Shown here piece by piece: positions 35,556 through 46,300 of a stretch of 64,000 nucleotides of DNA. The notes beneath the pieces are model-generated. The model was given only the letters and a program-made list of their open reading frames with translations. It was not told the DNA's origin and did not search any database. The stretch lies in the NCBI RefSeq assembly GCF_042683665.1, contig NZ_JBHUOO010000012.1. One strand, written 5' to 3'. A program made the translations under genes and the position numbers. The first letter of the stretch is position 1, and each line of letters starts with the position of its first letter. Source of the DNA: Leeuwenhoekiella polynyae. GTDB taxonomy: Bacteria; Bacteroidota; Bacteroidia; Flavobacteriales; Flavobacteriaceae.

Positions 35556-36752
35556 TCAATTAGAAATAGGAATTAGTCTCTTGTAAGTAAGACAGCGCCA
35601 GATCCATTCTAAGGGGCCGTATTTGAAGTGCTTCAGCCAAATTTTGCTCAATATTACCTGTATACAAAATAGTATAAGCGCAATGATAAGCGTTTCAACA
35701 GGTTTTAACGTTTCATATAATTTGAAACCTATTGAAGAGAAGAGTATAAGACCTAGGAAACTTTGTAAAATGTAATTCGTTAAGGCCATACGGCCAACAT
35801 ATTTTAAAGGATTTAATACTTTTTGCCAGGGTGTGTAATACCAGATCCACCCAATGAGCCATAGATAAAACAACCCCATTGCTACGTCACATATAACCAT
35901 CAATTTGATGAATAGCGTGCGTATAAGTTCAGTCTTGTAACTATTCAAACCGGTTAAAACTTCTAAAAAAAGCACCCGATATAAATTGGTTATCAGTGCG
36001 ACTACAAGAATTGGTGTTTTGATCTTGAAAATAAAAAGCTCAAGTTTATTTACGATTTTATTTTTACCTAAAAACAATCCCAAAAGAAACATCGATAAAG
36101 CTACAGGTGTAAGAAAGCCGAGGAGCATAGGAAGATTGGTTACATATTCTAAAAAGCGCAAGTGTAGCCCTTCTAGATAGGTTCCGGTTATGATTATGTC
36201 ATTAATTTTGGCGCCATTATAATCACTTAAATACACATAAGGCTCAAAATGAATAGTATTAAAAAAGCTTTCTAAAAAGAAATCATAAAAGGGAAAGCAT
36301 AATGAAATCAGCGCAAGCGTAATTATAATTTTATTGGAAAGCTTGATAAAAATAAATGTAAAAAAGCCTAGTAGTGCATAAAGATGCAATACATCACCTG
36401 ACCAGATGAATACGATGTGAAGCACACCAAACAAGAAAAGAAAGAACATTCTGCGTGATAAAAATCCTTTTATGGGCTTGTGTTCATTTTTTCGTTTTAA
36501 AACTTGCATCGCAATCCCCAGCCCAAAGAGCAGGGAAAATATTGGAAAGAATTTAGTATAAAAGAAAAGCTGCAAGACTTTTTGAGTGATTAGATCTGCA
36601 GGAGCTGTAAATTGAGCAAGATATGCGTCCTGATTGATAAAGGTAGCATGCATAATCACAATATTAACCACAAAAATTCCCAGCACTGCAAAACCACGAT
36701 ATATATCTAGTACTTCAATGCGTGTGTTAGGTTTTGTAGGAAGCGTACTCAA
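35556..36752 (-). CDS. DUF418 family membrane protein
   Basis: A 398-residue integral membrane protein with about ten helices. RIEVLDIYRGFAVLGIFVVNI at the N-terminus and, in the last 150 residues, YVGRMALTNYILQSFLGLILF and WLKHFKYGPLEWIWRCLTY are the DUF418 (YeiB-like) signature. The family is related to membrane acyltransferases in layout but has no proven activity. It is flanked in the same direction by a serine hydrolase and a CPBP protease, so the three are probably co-transcribed. Confidence 0.9.
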   Translation of the reverse strand: MSTLPTKPNTRIEVLDIYRGFAVLGIFVVNIVIMHATFINQDAYLAQFTAPADLITQKVLQLFFYTKFFPIFSLLFGLGIAMQVLKRKNEHKPIKGFLSRRMFFLFLFGVLHIVFIWSGDVLHLYALLGFFTFIFIKLSNKIIITLALISLCFPFYDFFLESFFNTIHFEPYVYLSDYNGAKINDIIITGTYLEGLHLRFLEYVTNLPMLLGFLTPVALSMFLLGLFLGKNKIVNKLELFIFKIKTPILVVALITNLYRVLFLEVLTGLNSYKTELIRTLFIKLMVICDVAMGLFYLWLIGWIWYYTPWQKVLNPLKYVGRMALTNYILQSFLGLILFSSIGFKLYETLKPVETLIIALILFCIQVILSKIWLKHFKYGPLEWIWRCLTYKRLIPISN

Positions 36753-36793
36753 AGTTTCTCGGTTGAATTTTCAATGCTTTAAAACTACTCGAT

Positions 36794-37837
36794 TTAATTG
36801 GAAGACTCTTTGTTTAAAATTTTTACGACCCTGTTGTACATTATTTCTGAAAGATTCCAGTTGTAACCTTCAAAATCTACAGTGTTTGTAAATTGAATCA
36901 CTACTGCATCCAACTCTTTGTGATATTTAGCGATGGTCTGATAACCGGGAATAAGTCCGGTGTGATTCAATTTATAAATAGAATTATAAATAGCACGTTC
37001 CTCAGCATCCCTAAATACTGAACCATCATTAAGAGCACGAATAAAAGTGGCCAGATCCTGAGCTGTAGCAAGCATTAGGTCGTTATCATCTGTTTTTAAG
37101 TCGTTGGGATAGCCCACATAATACCCGCTCATTACCCGATCTGGATCAACATTGTGAATAGAACCATAGGTATTCTCAAGGTTAAGAGGCGCGAGAATAT
37201 TCTCTTTTACATAAGCGAAAGAAATTTTCCCGGTCACTTTTGTTATGAGTTCGTGAAGCAGTAGGTAATTGGTATTACAATAGGCATAATCGATATCCGG
37301 TTTAAAGTCCGCCGGTTGATCTAGAATCAATGCCAGCCGCTCTTGGTTATTGTCTTTTGGCTTTGCCCAATACATATAGGTGTCTGTAAAATTAGGAATT
37401 CCGCTGCGGTGCTGTACCAGCATACGCAAGGTGATCTCCTCAGCATATTCTATACGATCTGCCAACTCTGGAAAATAATGTGCTAAAGTCTGATCTAAAT
37501 CAAGCTGTCTATCGCGCACCAACTTGGTAATGGCTACAGCTGTGTAGAGTTTACTTACACTTGCTATTTTAAATAGAGCATCTGCTCGTGCCGGTTCTTG
37601 TGTTTCTCTGTTGTGAGTCCCGGCAGTGAACCATTGCGGCTTCTTACCAGTCTGATCGATATAGACAATGATTCCGTCAAAGCCGTAGTCTTGGGCTTTA
37701 TTAACCTGTTCTTGAATGCTATCTGGTAAAGGTTTGATCCAAGCGGTTACAATGGGCCACGGAACAAAATATAAAGAGATAAGTGTTCCTACTAAAAGCA
37801 GGACTCTAATTAGGGTTGTAGTACGTTTAGAAGCCAT
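36794..37837 (-). CDS. Serine hydrolase, beta-lactamase class C-like
   Basis: A 347-residue protein with an N-terminal membrane anchor or uncleaved signal (about 9-28). The penicillin-recognising fold motifs are visible: Ser93-x-x-Lys96 (SVSK), Tyr-x-Asn (YCN, in YAYCNTNYLLL) and a HTG triad (LNHTGLIPGY). Such enzymes act as DD-peptidases, esterases or D-amino-acid amidases in the periplasm; true beta-lactamase activity should not be assumed. It is the first gene of the run with the DUF418 and CPBP genes. Confidence 0.9.
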   Translation of the reverse strand: MASKRTTTLIRVLLLVGTLISLYFVPWPIVTAWIKPLPDSIQEQVNKAQDYGFDGIIVYIDQTGKKPQWFTAGTHNRETQEPARADALFKIASVSKLYTAVAITKLVRDRQLDLDQTLAHYFPELADRIEYAEEITLRMLVQHRSGIPNFTDTYMYWAKPKDNNQERLALILDQPADFKPDIDYAYCNTNYLLLHELITKVTGKISFAYVKENILAPLNLENTYGSIHNVDPDRVMSGYYVGYPNDLKTDDNDLMLATAQDLATFIRALNDGSVFRDAEERAIYNSIYKLNHTGLIPGYQTIAKYHKELDAVVIQFTNTVDFEGYNWNLSEIMYNRVVKILNKESSN

Positions 37838-38184
37838 TGGGTTATGCTAGTTTGACGTATAGGTTAACAAAATGGATGATTTGTTACAAATAAAAAGGAA
37901 GTTGCTTTACGGTATTTAACAAGCTTAAATGATAATTTTTAAATCTATACATCGCAAAAAAAATGTGCGAGAGTAAGATAGTCGGGAAGAAGATGGAATT
38001 TCATGGTTTGGCGGAGTAAAATTTTACAGTTTAATAGAAAACTAGATAATTGGTCATTAGAGTTGTGTTAATATTAGCTCAGTTTATGTGGAAGAATTTC
38101 GGTTCTACTCCCAGTATGGTTCGTATTTCGTTCGGTAAACGACGCAATTTTTAAAAACTGTACAGAATTCACCCAAAAGCCCTT

Positions 38185-38243
38185 CCGAAGCATACCCGAA
38201 CCAATACCGAAGGAAACCCGAACGAGACCCGAATGAAACCCCC
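38185..38243. repeat. 11-bp helically phased CCGAA repeat
   Basis: CCGAA occurs at 38185, 38196, 38207, 38218 and 38229, exactly 11 bp apart, with a degenerate sixth unit at 38240. The unit is roughly CCGAA-N4-AC; positions 10-11 are conserved in most units and the middle varies. The block is GC-richer than its surroundings. The constant phase puts every CCGAA on the same face of the helix, as expected for an array of protein-binding sites, or it may be a decayed microsatellite. Confidence 0.65.
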
Positions 38244-38486
38244 TTTGGTTTAAGATGCAATATTGATCGTTTTTAGATATTTTAAGATGTTTTTTATGAC
38301 TTTAAATACAATTTTTTGTGTGGCAAGATAGCCTGTTGTGGTTTTTTGTCTAGTTATCTTTATTTTGTTTGTGTATATTTTCTTACTAATATTTATCTAA
38401 AATAGTAGTCTGTTTTTAACAAGTATAATTCTTTATGTTTTTCATTTATTTGGAGATAAGGTGTTTGTGATTATTTTATTTTAACA

Positions 38487-38510
38487 AAAAAGGGGGATAA
38501 CCCCCTTTTT
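38487..38510. terminator. Perfect hairpin upstream of the tail-collar gene
   Basis: AAAAAGGGGG-ATAA-CCCCCTTTTT, 10-bp perfect arms. It has the form of an intrinsic terminator in both directions but has no gene to terminate: the flanking genes are divergent. It may end an unseen RNA or shield the downstream operon from read-through. Confidence 0.6.
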
Positions 38511-38536
38511 GATTTATTTTAGAACACTACTTTTAT
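38506..38536 (+). promoter_or_regulatory. Promoter candidate of the tail-collar operon
   Basis: TTTTTG (38506-38511), a 17-bp spacer and TACTTTTA (38529-38536; 7/8 match to TAnnTTTG), 36 bp before the ATG. The -33 box overlaps the T run of the hairpin. Confidence 0.35.
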
Positions 38537-38572
38537 ACTAGATAAAATACTAACCAAAAAATCAAGAGAATT

Positions 38573-39139
38573 ATGGAACCTTTTATTGGTCAAATTCAAC
38601 CTTTCGGATTTAATTTCGCACCTAGAGGCTGGGCTAAATGCGACGGGCAACTTTTACCTATTGCTACGTATTCAGCTTTGTTTTCCCTTCTGGGAACTAC
38701 ATTTGGTGGAGATGGCAGAACTACTTTTGCGCTACCCGATTTACGCGGTAGAAGTATCGTCCATATCGGGCACGGCCCCGGATTGTCAGCAATTAGCTGG
38801 GGGGAAAGAGGCGGAGCAGAACAACTTTATATCACGCAGGCTAATATGCCTTCTCACTCTCATGCATTAGTAAATGGTGTAGCAAATGTAACGGTAGCAA
38901 CTACAAATAATGAGAGTGTAACTTCAGAAACTGATGGAGGAGCGAATGTATTGGGTACATCAGGCAGTATGCCAGAAATTTACAGAGAAGATGGGACAAC
39001 TGGAGATAAATTGGGAGGTGTTGGTATATCAGGTACCACTACAGCTAGTGGAGGAAACATTCCTTTACAAAGCAGAAATCCTTTTCTAGGTATAAATGTT
39101 TGTATAGCTGAAGTAGGTATATTCCCATCTAGATCCTAA
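38573..39139 (+). CDS. Phage tail-collar domain protein (MdpB-like)
   Basis: A 188-residue protein of the tail-collar/microcystin-dependent protein family. The N-terminal domain EPFIGQIQPFGFNFAPRGWAKCDG...LFSLLGTTFGGDGRTTFALPDLRGR is diagnostic. A Gly/Thr/Ser-rich C-terminus ends ISGTTTASGG...NPFLGINVCIAEVGIFPSRS, the usual C-terminal strand. In phages the domain joins the short tail fibre and trimerises; free-standing versions are common in non-phage loci of Bacteroidota and have no settled role. There is no signal peptide, and no other phage gene is nearby. It is followed at 49 bp by the periplasmic-binding-like gene. Confidence 0.9.
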   Translation: MEPFIGQIQPFGFNFAPRGWAKCDGQLLPIATYSALFSLLGTTFGGDGRTTFALPDLRGRSIVHIGHGPGLSAISWGERGGAEQLYITQANMPSHSHALVNGVANVTVATTNNESVTSETDGGANVLGTSGSMPEIYREDGTTGDKLGGVGISGTTTASGGNIPLQSRNPFLGINVCIAEVGIFPSRS

Positions 39140-39188
39140 TTTATAGAAAGGTTCATTTCTTCTAATGAACCTTTAATATTTTTTTATC

Positions 39189-40283
39189 ATGGATTTTAAT
39201 ATAGGAGTCGTGCTTCCTCAATCTAAAGAGTTTCCAAAACTGGGAAAGGAATTTATAAATGGCATTCGCTTAGTATTTGATGAAGAAGAATTACAACTTA
39301 AGGTAGAGGGTATTGGTTTTGGAAATAATTCCGAGCGCGTTATTGATGCGATTGAAAAATTATCAAATCAAAACGAACTCTCTTGCATTACCGGTATTTT
39401 AGGTCACAAAGATCTCTCAATAATTTTAGATCACATCGAGCGAATAGGTGAGCAGCTAATTTATACAGATTTTGGAGCAACTTGCCCATTAGATTTATCT
39501 GGCAGGTCAGGAGTATTTTGTAATTCTTTAGATCTTTATGGAGCAACCGAATTATTAGGGCGCTATTTCTTAGATAACAAATTATTTAAAGTAGCGACTT
39601 CAACATGTTACTACGAGTCGGGTTATGGTTTTATTGAAGCTATTCAAAATACACTTTATAAAGAAAATCAAGGAAGTTTTGCAGGGCATTTTATTACTCC
39701 TTTACATCCTAGGTCAAATGAAGCAGTACTACTCAAAGAGTTTGTAGAGGCAACAACTCCCGATGTGCTCTTTGCATTTCATAACGGCACTTTTGCCAAA
39801 GAACACGCCGAATTTTTAGCAGCAAGTAAAGTACTTGAGAACACACCACTATACACGCTCCCTTTTACCGTTACTTCTCAGATTTTAGATTTATTTCCGG
39901 CTCTTTTTGATAAAACCCGAACCGTAAGTTCGTGGTTGCCGGAGGATACTCAATCACGAGCTAATATTGATTTTATGCAAAAGTATTTCCAAAAATATAA
40001 AAAGCAACCTAGTGTGTTTGCAATTCTTGGTTATGAAAATGGCTTGTTGATGAAGCAAAAATTAGAAGGGGATAATTATGAAGAATTACACGGTCCAAGA
40101 GGCCTTTTAAAAATAAACTCAGAAACAAATAGAGTTGTTGTAAGTCATCGTTTATGGGAAATTAATTGGAATAATGAATCTTATGAATACGATTTGATAG
40201 ATTCGTTAACATATTCCAATTCTCATAATTTTCAGGTAAGCGATCCCAATTCGGGGTGGCATAATGCTTATTTATGTGTTTAA
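39189..40283 (+). CDS. Periplasmic-binding-protein-like protein without signal peptide
   Basis: A 364-residue protein with the type I periplasmic-binding fold used by branched-chain amino acid receptors (Peripla_BP_6): NIGVVLPQSKEFPKLGKEFINGIRLVFDEEE at the start, SCITGILGH, YESGYGFIEAIQNTL, TPDVLFAFHNG and ILGYENGLLM. It begins at the first beta strand with no signal peptide or lipobox, and there are no ABC permease or ATPase genes here, so it is not a normal transporter receptor. It may act in the cytosol or leave the cell with the tail-collar protein. The ligand is unknown. Confidence 0.75.
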   Translation: MDFNIGVVLPQSKEFPKLGKEFINGIRLVFDEEELQLKVEGIGFGNNSERVIDAIEKLSNQNELSCITGILGHKDLSIILDHIERIGEQLIYTDFGATCPLDLSGRSGVFCNSLDLYGATELLGRYFLDNKLFKVATSTCYYESGYGFIEAIQNTLYKENQGSFAGHFITPLHPRSNEAVLLKEFVEATTPDVLFAFHNGTFAKEHAEFLAASKVLENTPLYTLPFTVTSQILDLFPALFDKTRTVSSWLPEDTQSRANIDFMQKYFQKYKKQPSVFAILGYENGLLMKQKLEGDNYEELHGPRGLLKINSETNRVVVSHRLWEINWNNESYEYDLIDSLTYSNSHNFQVSDPNSGWHNAYLCV

Positions 40284-40330
40284 CGAACTCAACATTACTT
40301 AATGATCTTTACCTCTAAAAAATAAAATCT

Positions 40331-43300
40331 ATGCAAAAATTATTACTTACGCTATTACTTATTACTTCTTGCTTTGGCTATAACTTAAATAGTCAAAGTC
40401 TCGCTGCAGGAGATATTGCTTTTGTAGGATATAATACAGATAATCCGGATGGATTTGCTTTTATTACTTTGACAGACATACCTGCTGGGACTATAATCTA
40501 TTTTACAGATCAGGGATGGAGTTCTTTTAATAATACTTGGTATTCCAACGGTGAAGATCATATAATTTGGACTGCTCCATCAGGAGGATTGTCTATGGGT
40601 ACGATTGTTTCTGTTGTAGAGAGCACTTCGGACTCTTTTACAAGTTCTTACGGGACTGCAAATTTAGCTTCGGGGTATTCCGGTTTTTCATTATCTGCTG
40701 GAGATAGTATGATCGCTTATACCTCAGGGACTGGAGCAGCACCGCCTAATCCTAACTTTTTAGCAGCAATATATGGGGATGATAACTATGCAGGTGTACC
40801 AGGCTGTGACGATTCGGTAACTAAATGGTTTGATTGTCAAAATTGTACTCAGATAAATGTAGATTGTAATACAACCAGTGTTTCAACTTCAGATCTTCCT
40901 ACAGGACTCACTAATGGGGTTAATGCTGTTGCCCTTTTTCCAGATTCATTTTTAGAACAGGATAATGCACAGTACACCGGAACACTTACCGGGACAGTTG
41001 AACAGGTTCGAATTGCAATTAATAATCGAAACAATTGGAGTTTTAATGATGGCATCGGCACTAACAACACAACAAGTCCATATAATTTTGCTGCAGGAAC
41101 TTTTAGCTCTCCAAATATAACTCCTGAAGTTACCAACACAGCTCCAAGTGTTGGAGGCACAACTGCAGGGCAGACTGTTAATGACAATGCTACAATTAAT
41201 CTATTTTCAGGAATAACTATTACAGACGCAGACGGTGACAATGTTACCGCGACCATTTCTTTAGATAATAATGCCAAAGGAGTTATTACAGGAGCATCAT
41301 CAGGAACAGGTCCGTATACCATTACCAGCAGAGGAGCTGCGGCCATGCAAACGGCTTTAAGATCCCTGAGTTTTAACTCAACAGATAATAGAACGGCTAC
41401 TTCAGAAACAACCATCTTTACGGTTACTATTAATGATGGGACAGAAAATACTATTGATAATACCACTACAGTAATCTCAAGTGCAGTTGCACCTACAGTA
41501 AGTAGTGTAAGTGTGCCTAGCAATGACACGTATATCATTAGTCAGAACTTGGATTTTACTGTGAATTTTAATGAGGCTGTTACTGTAAACACAGGAGGAG
41601 GAACACCTGAGCTGTCTTTAACAATAGGGGGTACAGCGCGTCAGGCAACTCTTTTGGGAGGAAGTGGGACAACGAATTTGCAATTCAGATATACCGTTCA
41701 ATCTGGAGATTTGGATACAGATGGTATAGCTATAGGAACATTGGCAACTGGAGGAGGTACTCTAAGAGATTCCGGAGGTAAGGATGCAAATCTGACCTTG
41801 AACGCTATAGGTGCGACGACAAATGTTTTGGTAGATGCCGTAGCACCTAGAGTATCGAGTATTGTTCGTCAAAACCCAACGACCAGTCCAACCAATGCAG
41901 ATGCATTAGTCTGGGACGTAACTTTTAGTGAAGCTGTTAGTAATACCTCCATAGACGACTTTACAGTAACTGGAACCACTGCGACAATAGCATCTGTAAC
42001 AAATCCAAGTGGAACTGTTTATAGGGTAACCGTGTCTGGTGGTGATTTAGCAGGTTTAAACGGGACAGTTACCTTAGGGTTTTCTGGAAGTCAGGACATA
42101 TCCGACGTTGCTGGTAATGCATTAACTAATACTACACCTACAGGAACTAATACTAATACGTTTGTAGTTGAAAATAAAATACCACTCACCATCACCGGTC
42201 TTACCGGAGAGGACAAGGAATATGATGGCACCACTGCAGCTACTGCATCTGGAACTGCTTCACTAAGTGGAGTGGTAGGAGCCGATGACGTAAGCTTATC
42301 AGGTACGCCAGTTTTTACCTTTGCCAGTGCCGATGCAGGTACAGGCATTGCGATCACTACAACCGGTTATACGATTTCCGGAGCTGATGCTGGTAACTAT
42401 ACCTTGACTCAGCCAACTTTGTCTGCTGATATTACAACCAAAGCCCTAACCATTACGGGAATCACGGGAGATGACAAGGAATATGATGGTACCACTGCAG
42501 CTACTGCATCAGGAACAGCCTCACTAAGTGGTATAGAATCAACAGACGTTGTAAGCTTGGGCGGTACATCAGTCTTTACTTTCGCCAGTGCCGATGTAGG
42601 AACAGGTATTGCTATCACTACCACAGGTTATACAATTTCAGGAGCTGATGCTGGTAACTATACCTTGACTCAGCCAACTTTGTCTGCTGACATCACCACA
42701 AAAGCGGTAACCATTGCGGGGCTTACCGGAGACGATAAGGAATATGATGGCACCACTGCAGCTACTGCCTCAGGAACTGCTTCACTAAGTGGCGTAGAAA
42801 CAACAGATGTTGTAAGCTTGGGCGGTACACCGGTCTTCACTTTTGCCAGTGCCGATGTAGGTACCGGCATTGGGATCACTACAACCGGTTATACGATTTC
42901 CGGCGCTGATGCTGGTAACTATACGTTGACCCAACCTGGTCTATCTGCTGATATCACCACAAAAGCCTTGACTATTACGGGAATCACCGGAGATGACAAA
43001 GAATATGATGGCACCACTACAGCTACTGCAACAGGAACAGCTTCACTAAGCGGTGTAGAAACAACAGATGTTGTAAGCTTAGGAGGCACACCGGTCTTTA
43101 CCTTTGCCAGTGCCGATGTAGGAACAGGGATTGCGATCACTACCACAGGTTATACGATTTCCGGTGCTGATGCCGGTAACTATACCTTGACTCAGCCAAC
43201 TTTGTCTGCTGATATTACTACTAAAGCCCTAACCATTACAGGGATCACGGGAGATGATAAGGAATATGATGGCACCACTGCAGCTACTGCATCTGGAACT

Positions 43301-46300
43301 GCTTCACTAAGTGGAGTGGTAGGAGCCGATGTTGTAAGCTTGGGCGGTACACCAGTCTTTACTTTTGGAAGTGCTGATGTAGGAACCGGTATCACGATCA
43401 CTACCACAGGTTATACGATTTCCGGCGCTGATGCTGGTAACTATACGTTGACCCAACCTGGTCTATCTGCTGATATCACCACAAAAGCCTTAACTATTAC
43501 AGGAATCACGGGAGATGACAAGGAATATGATGGTACCACTGCAGCTACTGCATCAGGAACAGCCTCACTAAGTGGTATAGAATCAACAGACGTTGTAAGC
43601 TTGGGCGGTACACCAGTCTTTACCTTTGCCAGTGCTGATGTAAGTACAGGCATAGCGATCACTACAACCGGTTATACGATTTCCGGGACAGATGCTGGGA
43701 ATTATACCTTGACCCAGCCAACTTTATCTGCTGACATCACTACTAAAGCCTTAACCATTACGGGAATCACCGGAGATGACAAGGAATATGATGGCACTAC
43801 AGCTGCCACTGCATCGGGAACAGCTTCATTAAGTGGCGTAGAAACAACAGATGTTGTAAGCTTAGGAGGCACACCAGTCTTTACCTTTGCCAGTGCCGAT
43901 GTAGGTACAGGTATTGTAATCAATACAACCGGTTATACGCTATCCGGAGCTGATGCCGGTAACTATACCTTGAACCAGCCTGGTTTGTCTGCTGATATTA
44001 CTACTAAAGCCCTAACCATTACAGGGATCACCGGAGATAACAAGGAATATGACGGAACCACTGCAGCTACTGCATCTGGAACAGCTTCACTAAGTGGTGT
44101 AGAATCAACAGATGCTGTAAGCTTATCAGGTACACCGGTCTTTACCTTTACCAGTGCCGATGTAGGTACCGGCATTGCGATCACTACCACAGGTTATACG
44201 ATTTCTGGAGCTGATGCTGGTAACTATACCTTGACTCAGCCAGATTTGTCTGCTGACATCACCACAAAAGCGGTAACCATTACAGGAATCACCGGAGATG
44301 ATAAGGAATATGATGGCACCACTGTAGCCACAGCTTCAGGAACAGCTTCACTAAGCGGATTAGAAACAACAGATGTTGTAAGCTTGGGCGGTACACCGGT
44401 CTTCACTTTTGCCAGTGCCGATGTAGGTACCGGCATTGCGATCACTACCACAGGTTATACAATTTCAGGAGCTGATGCCGGTAACTATACCTTGACCCAG
44501 CCTGGTTTGTCTGCTGATATTACTTCAAAAGCGGTAACCATTACAGGAATCACGGGAGATAACAAGGAATATGACGGTACCACTGCAGCCACTGCATCTG
44601 GAACTGCTTCATTAAGGGGATTAGAATCAACAGATGTTGTAAGCTTAGGCGGAACACCAGTCTTTACTTTTGGCAGTGCTGATGTAGGAACCGGTATCAC
44701 GATCACTACCACAGGTTATACAATTTCCGGCGCTGATGCTGGTAACTATACGTTGACCCAACCTGGTCTATCTGCTGATATCACCACAAAAGCCTTGACT
44801 ATTACGGGAATCACCGGAGATGACAAAGAATATGATGGCACCACTACAGCTACTGCAACAGGAACAGCTTCACTAAGCGGTGTAGAAACAACAGATGTTG
44901 TAAGCTTAGGAGGCACACCAGTCTTCTCTTTTGCCAGTGCCGATGTAGGTACCGGCATTGCGATCACCACCACAGGTTATACGATTTCCGGAACGGATGC
45001 TGGTAACTATTCCTTGACTCAGCCAACTTTGGCTGCTGACATCACCACAAAGGCATTAACCATTACAGGAATCACGGGAGATGACAAGGAATATGATGGC
45101 ACCACTACAGCTACTGCAACAGGAACTGCTTCACTAAGCGGAGTAGAATCAACAGATGTTGTAAGCTTGGGCGGTACACCGGTCTTTACCTTTGCCAGTA
45201 CCGATGTAGGTACCGGCATTGCGATCACTACCACAGGTTATACGATTTCCGGTGCTGATGCCGGTAACTATACCTTAACTCAACCAACTTTGTCCGCTGA
45301 TATTACTACTAAAGCCTTGACCATTACAGGAATTACGGGAGATGATAAGGAATATGACGGTACCACTGCAGCTACTGCCTCAGGAACTGCTTCACTAAGT
45401 GGCGTAGAAACAACAGATGTTGTAAGCTTAGGAGGCACACCGGTCTTTACCTTTGCCAGTGCCGATGTAGGTACCGGCATTGCGATCACTACAACCGGTT
45501 ATACGATATCAGGAACGGATGCTGGTAACTATACCTTGACTCAGCCAACTTTGTCTGCTGATATTACAACCAAAGCCCTAACCATTACGGGAATCACGGG
45601 AGATAATAAGGAATATGACGGCACCACTGCAGCTACTGCAACAGGAACTGCTTCACTAAACGGAGTAGAATCAACAGACGTTGTAAGCTTAGGGGGTACA
45701 CCGGTCTTTACCTTTGCCAGTGCCGATGTAGGTACAGGCATTGGGATCACTACAACCGGTTATACAATTTCCGGGACAGATGCCGGGAACTATACCTTAA
45801 CTCAGCCAACTTTGTCCGCTGATATTACTACTAAAGCCTTGACTATTACAGGAATCACCGGAGATGATAAGGAATATGATGGCACCACTGCAGCTACTGC
45901 AACAGGAACTGCTTCACTAAGTGGTATAGAATCAACAGATGTTGTAAGCTTGGGCGGTACACCGGTCTTCACCTTTGCCAGTGCTGATGTAGGTATAGGC
46001 ATTGGGATCACTACAACCGGTTATACAATTTCCGGGACAGATGCCGGGAACTATACCTTAACTCAGCCAACTTTGTCCGCTGATATTACTACTAAAGCCT
46101 TGACCATTACAGGAATTACGGGAGATGATAAGGAATATGATGGCACCACTGCAGCTACTGCAACAGGAACTGCTTCACTAAGCGGTGTAGAATCAACAGA
46201 TGTTGTAAGCTTAGGCGGTACACCGGTCTTTACCTTTGCCAGTGCCGATGTAGGAACAGGCATTGCGATCACTACAACCGGTTATACGATCTCCGGAGCG

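Larger units (their letters stand above)
37838..38572. other. Long AT-rich intergenic region upstream of the tail-collar locus
   Basis: 735 bp between divergent genes with no credible coding frame. It contains an 11-bp phased CCGAA repeat (38185-38243), the only GC-richer stretch, then about 240 bp of very AT-rich DNA, a perfect hairpin (38487-38510), and a weak promoter for the tail-collar gene. Confidence 0.5.

Noticed and set aside
36794..37837. Beta-lactamase resistance gene
   Set aside because: SxxK, YxN and HTG motifs are shared by many DD-peptidases and esterases; nothing shows antibiotic hydrolysis.
38185..38243. CRISPR array
   Set aside because: The unit is only 11 bp and there are no spacers of CRISPR length nor cas genes.
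38573..39139. Prophage or phage-tail-like contractile particle
   Set aside because: Only the tail-collar domain is present. There are no sheath, tube, baseplate, capsid, terminase or integrase genes in the neighbourhood.
40849..41538. A 229-codon antisense frame in the N-terminal part of the giant gene
   Set aside because: It lies wholly inside a well-supported coding sequence, and the product is low-complexity Val/Leu/Ser without a recognisable domain.
42091..46272. A ladder of antisense open frames of about 70 codons, one per YDG repeat
   Set aside because: They recur with the 261-bp period because the sense repeat lacks stops in that antisense frame; they have no independent coding evidence.
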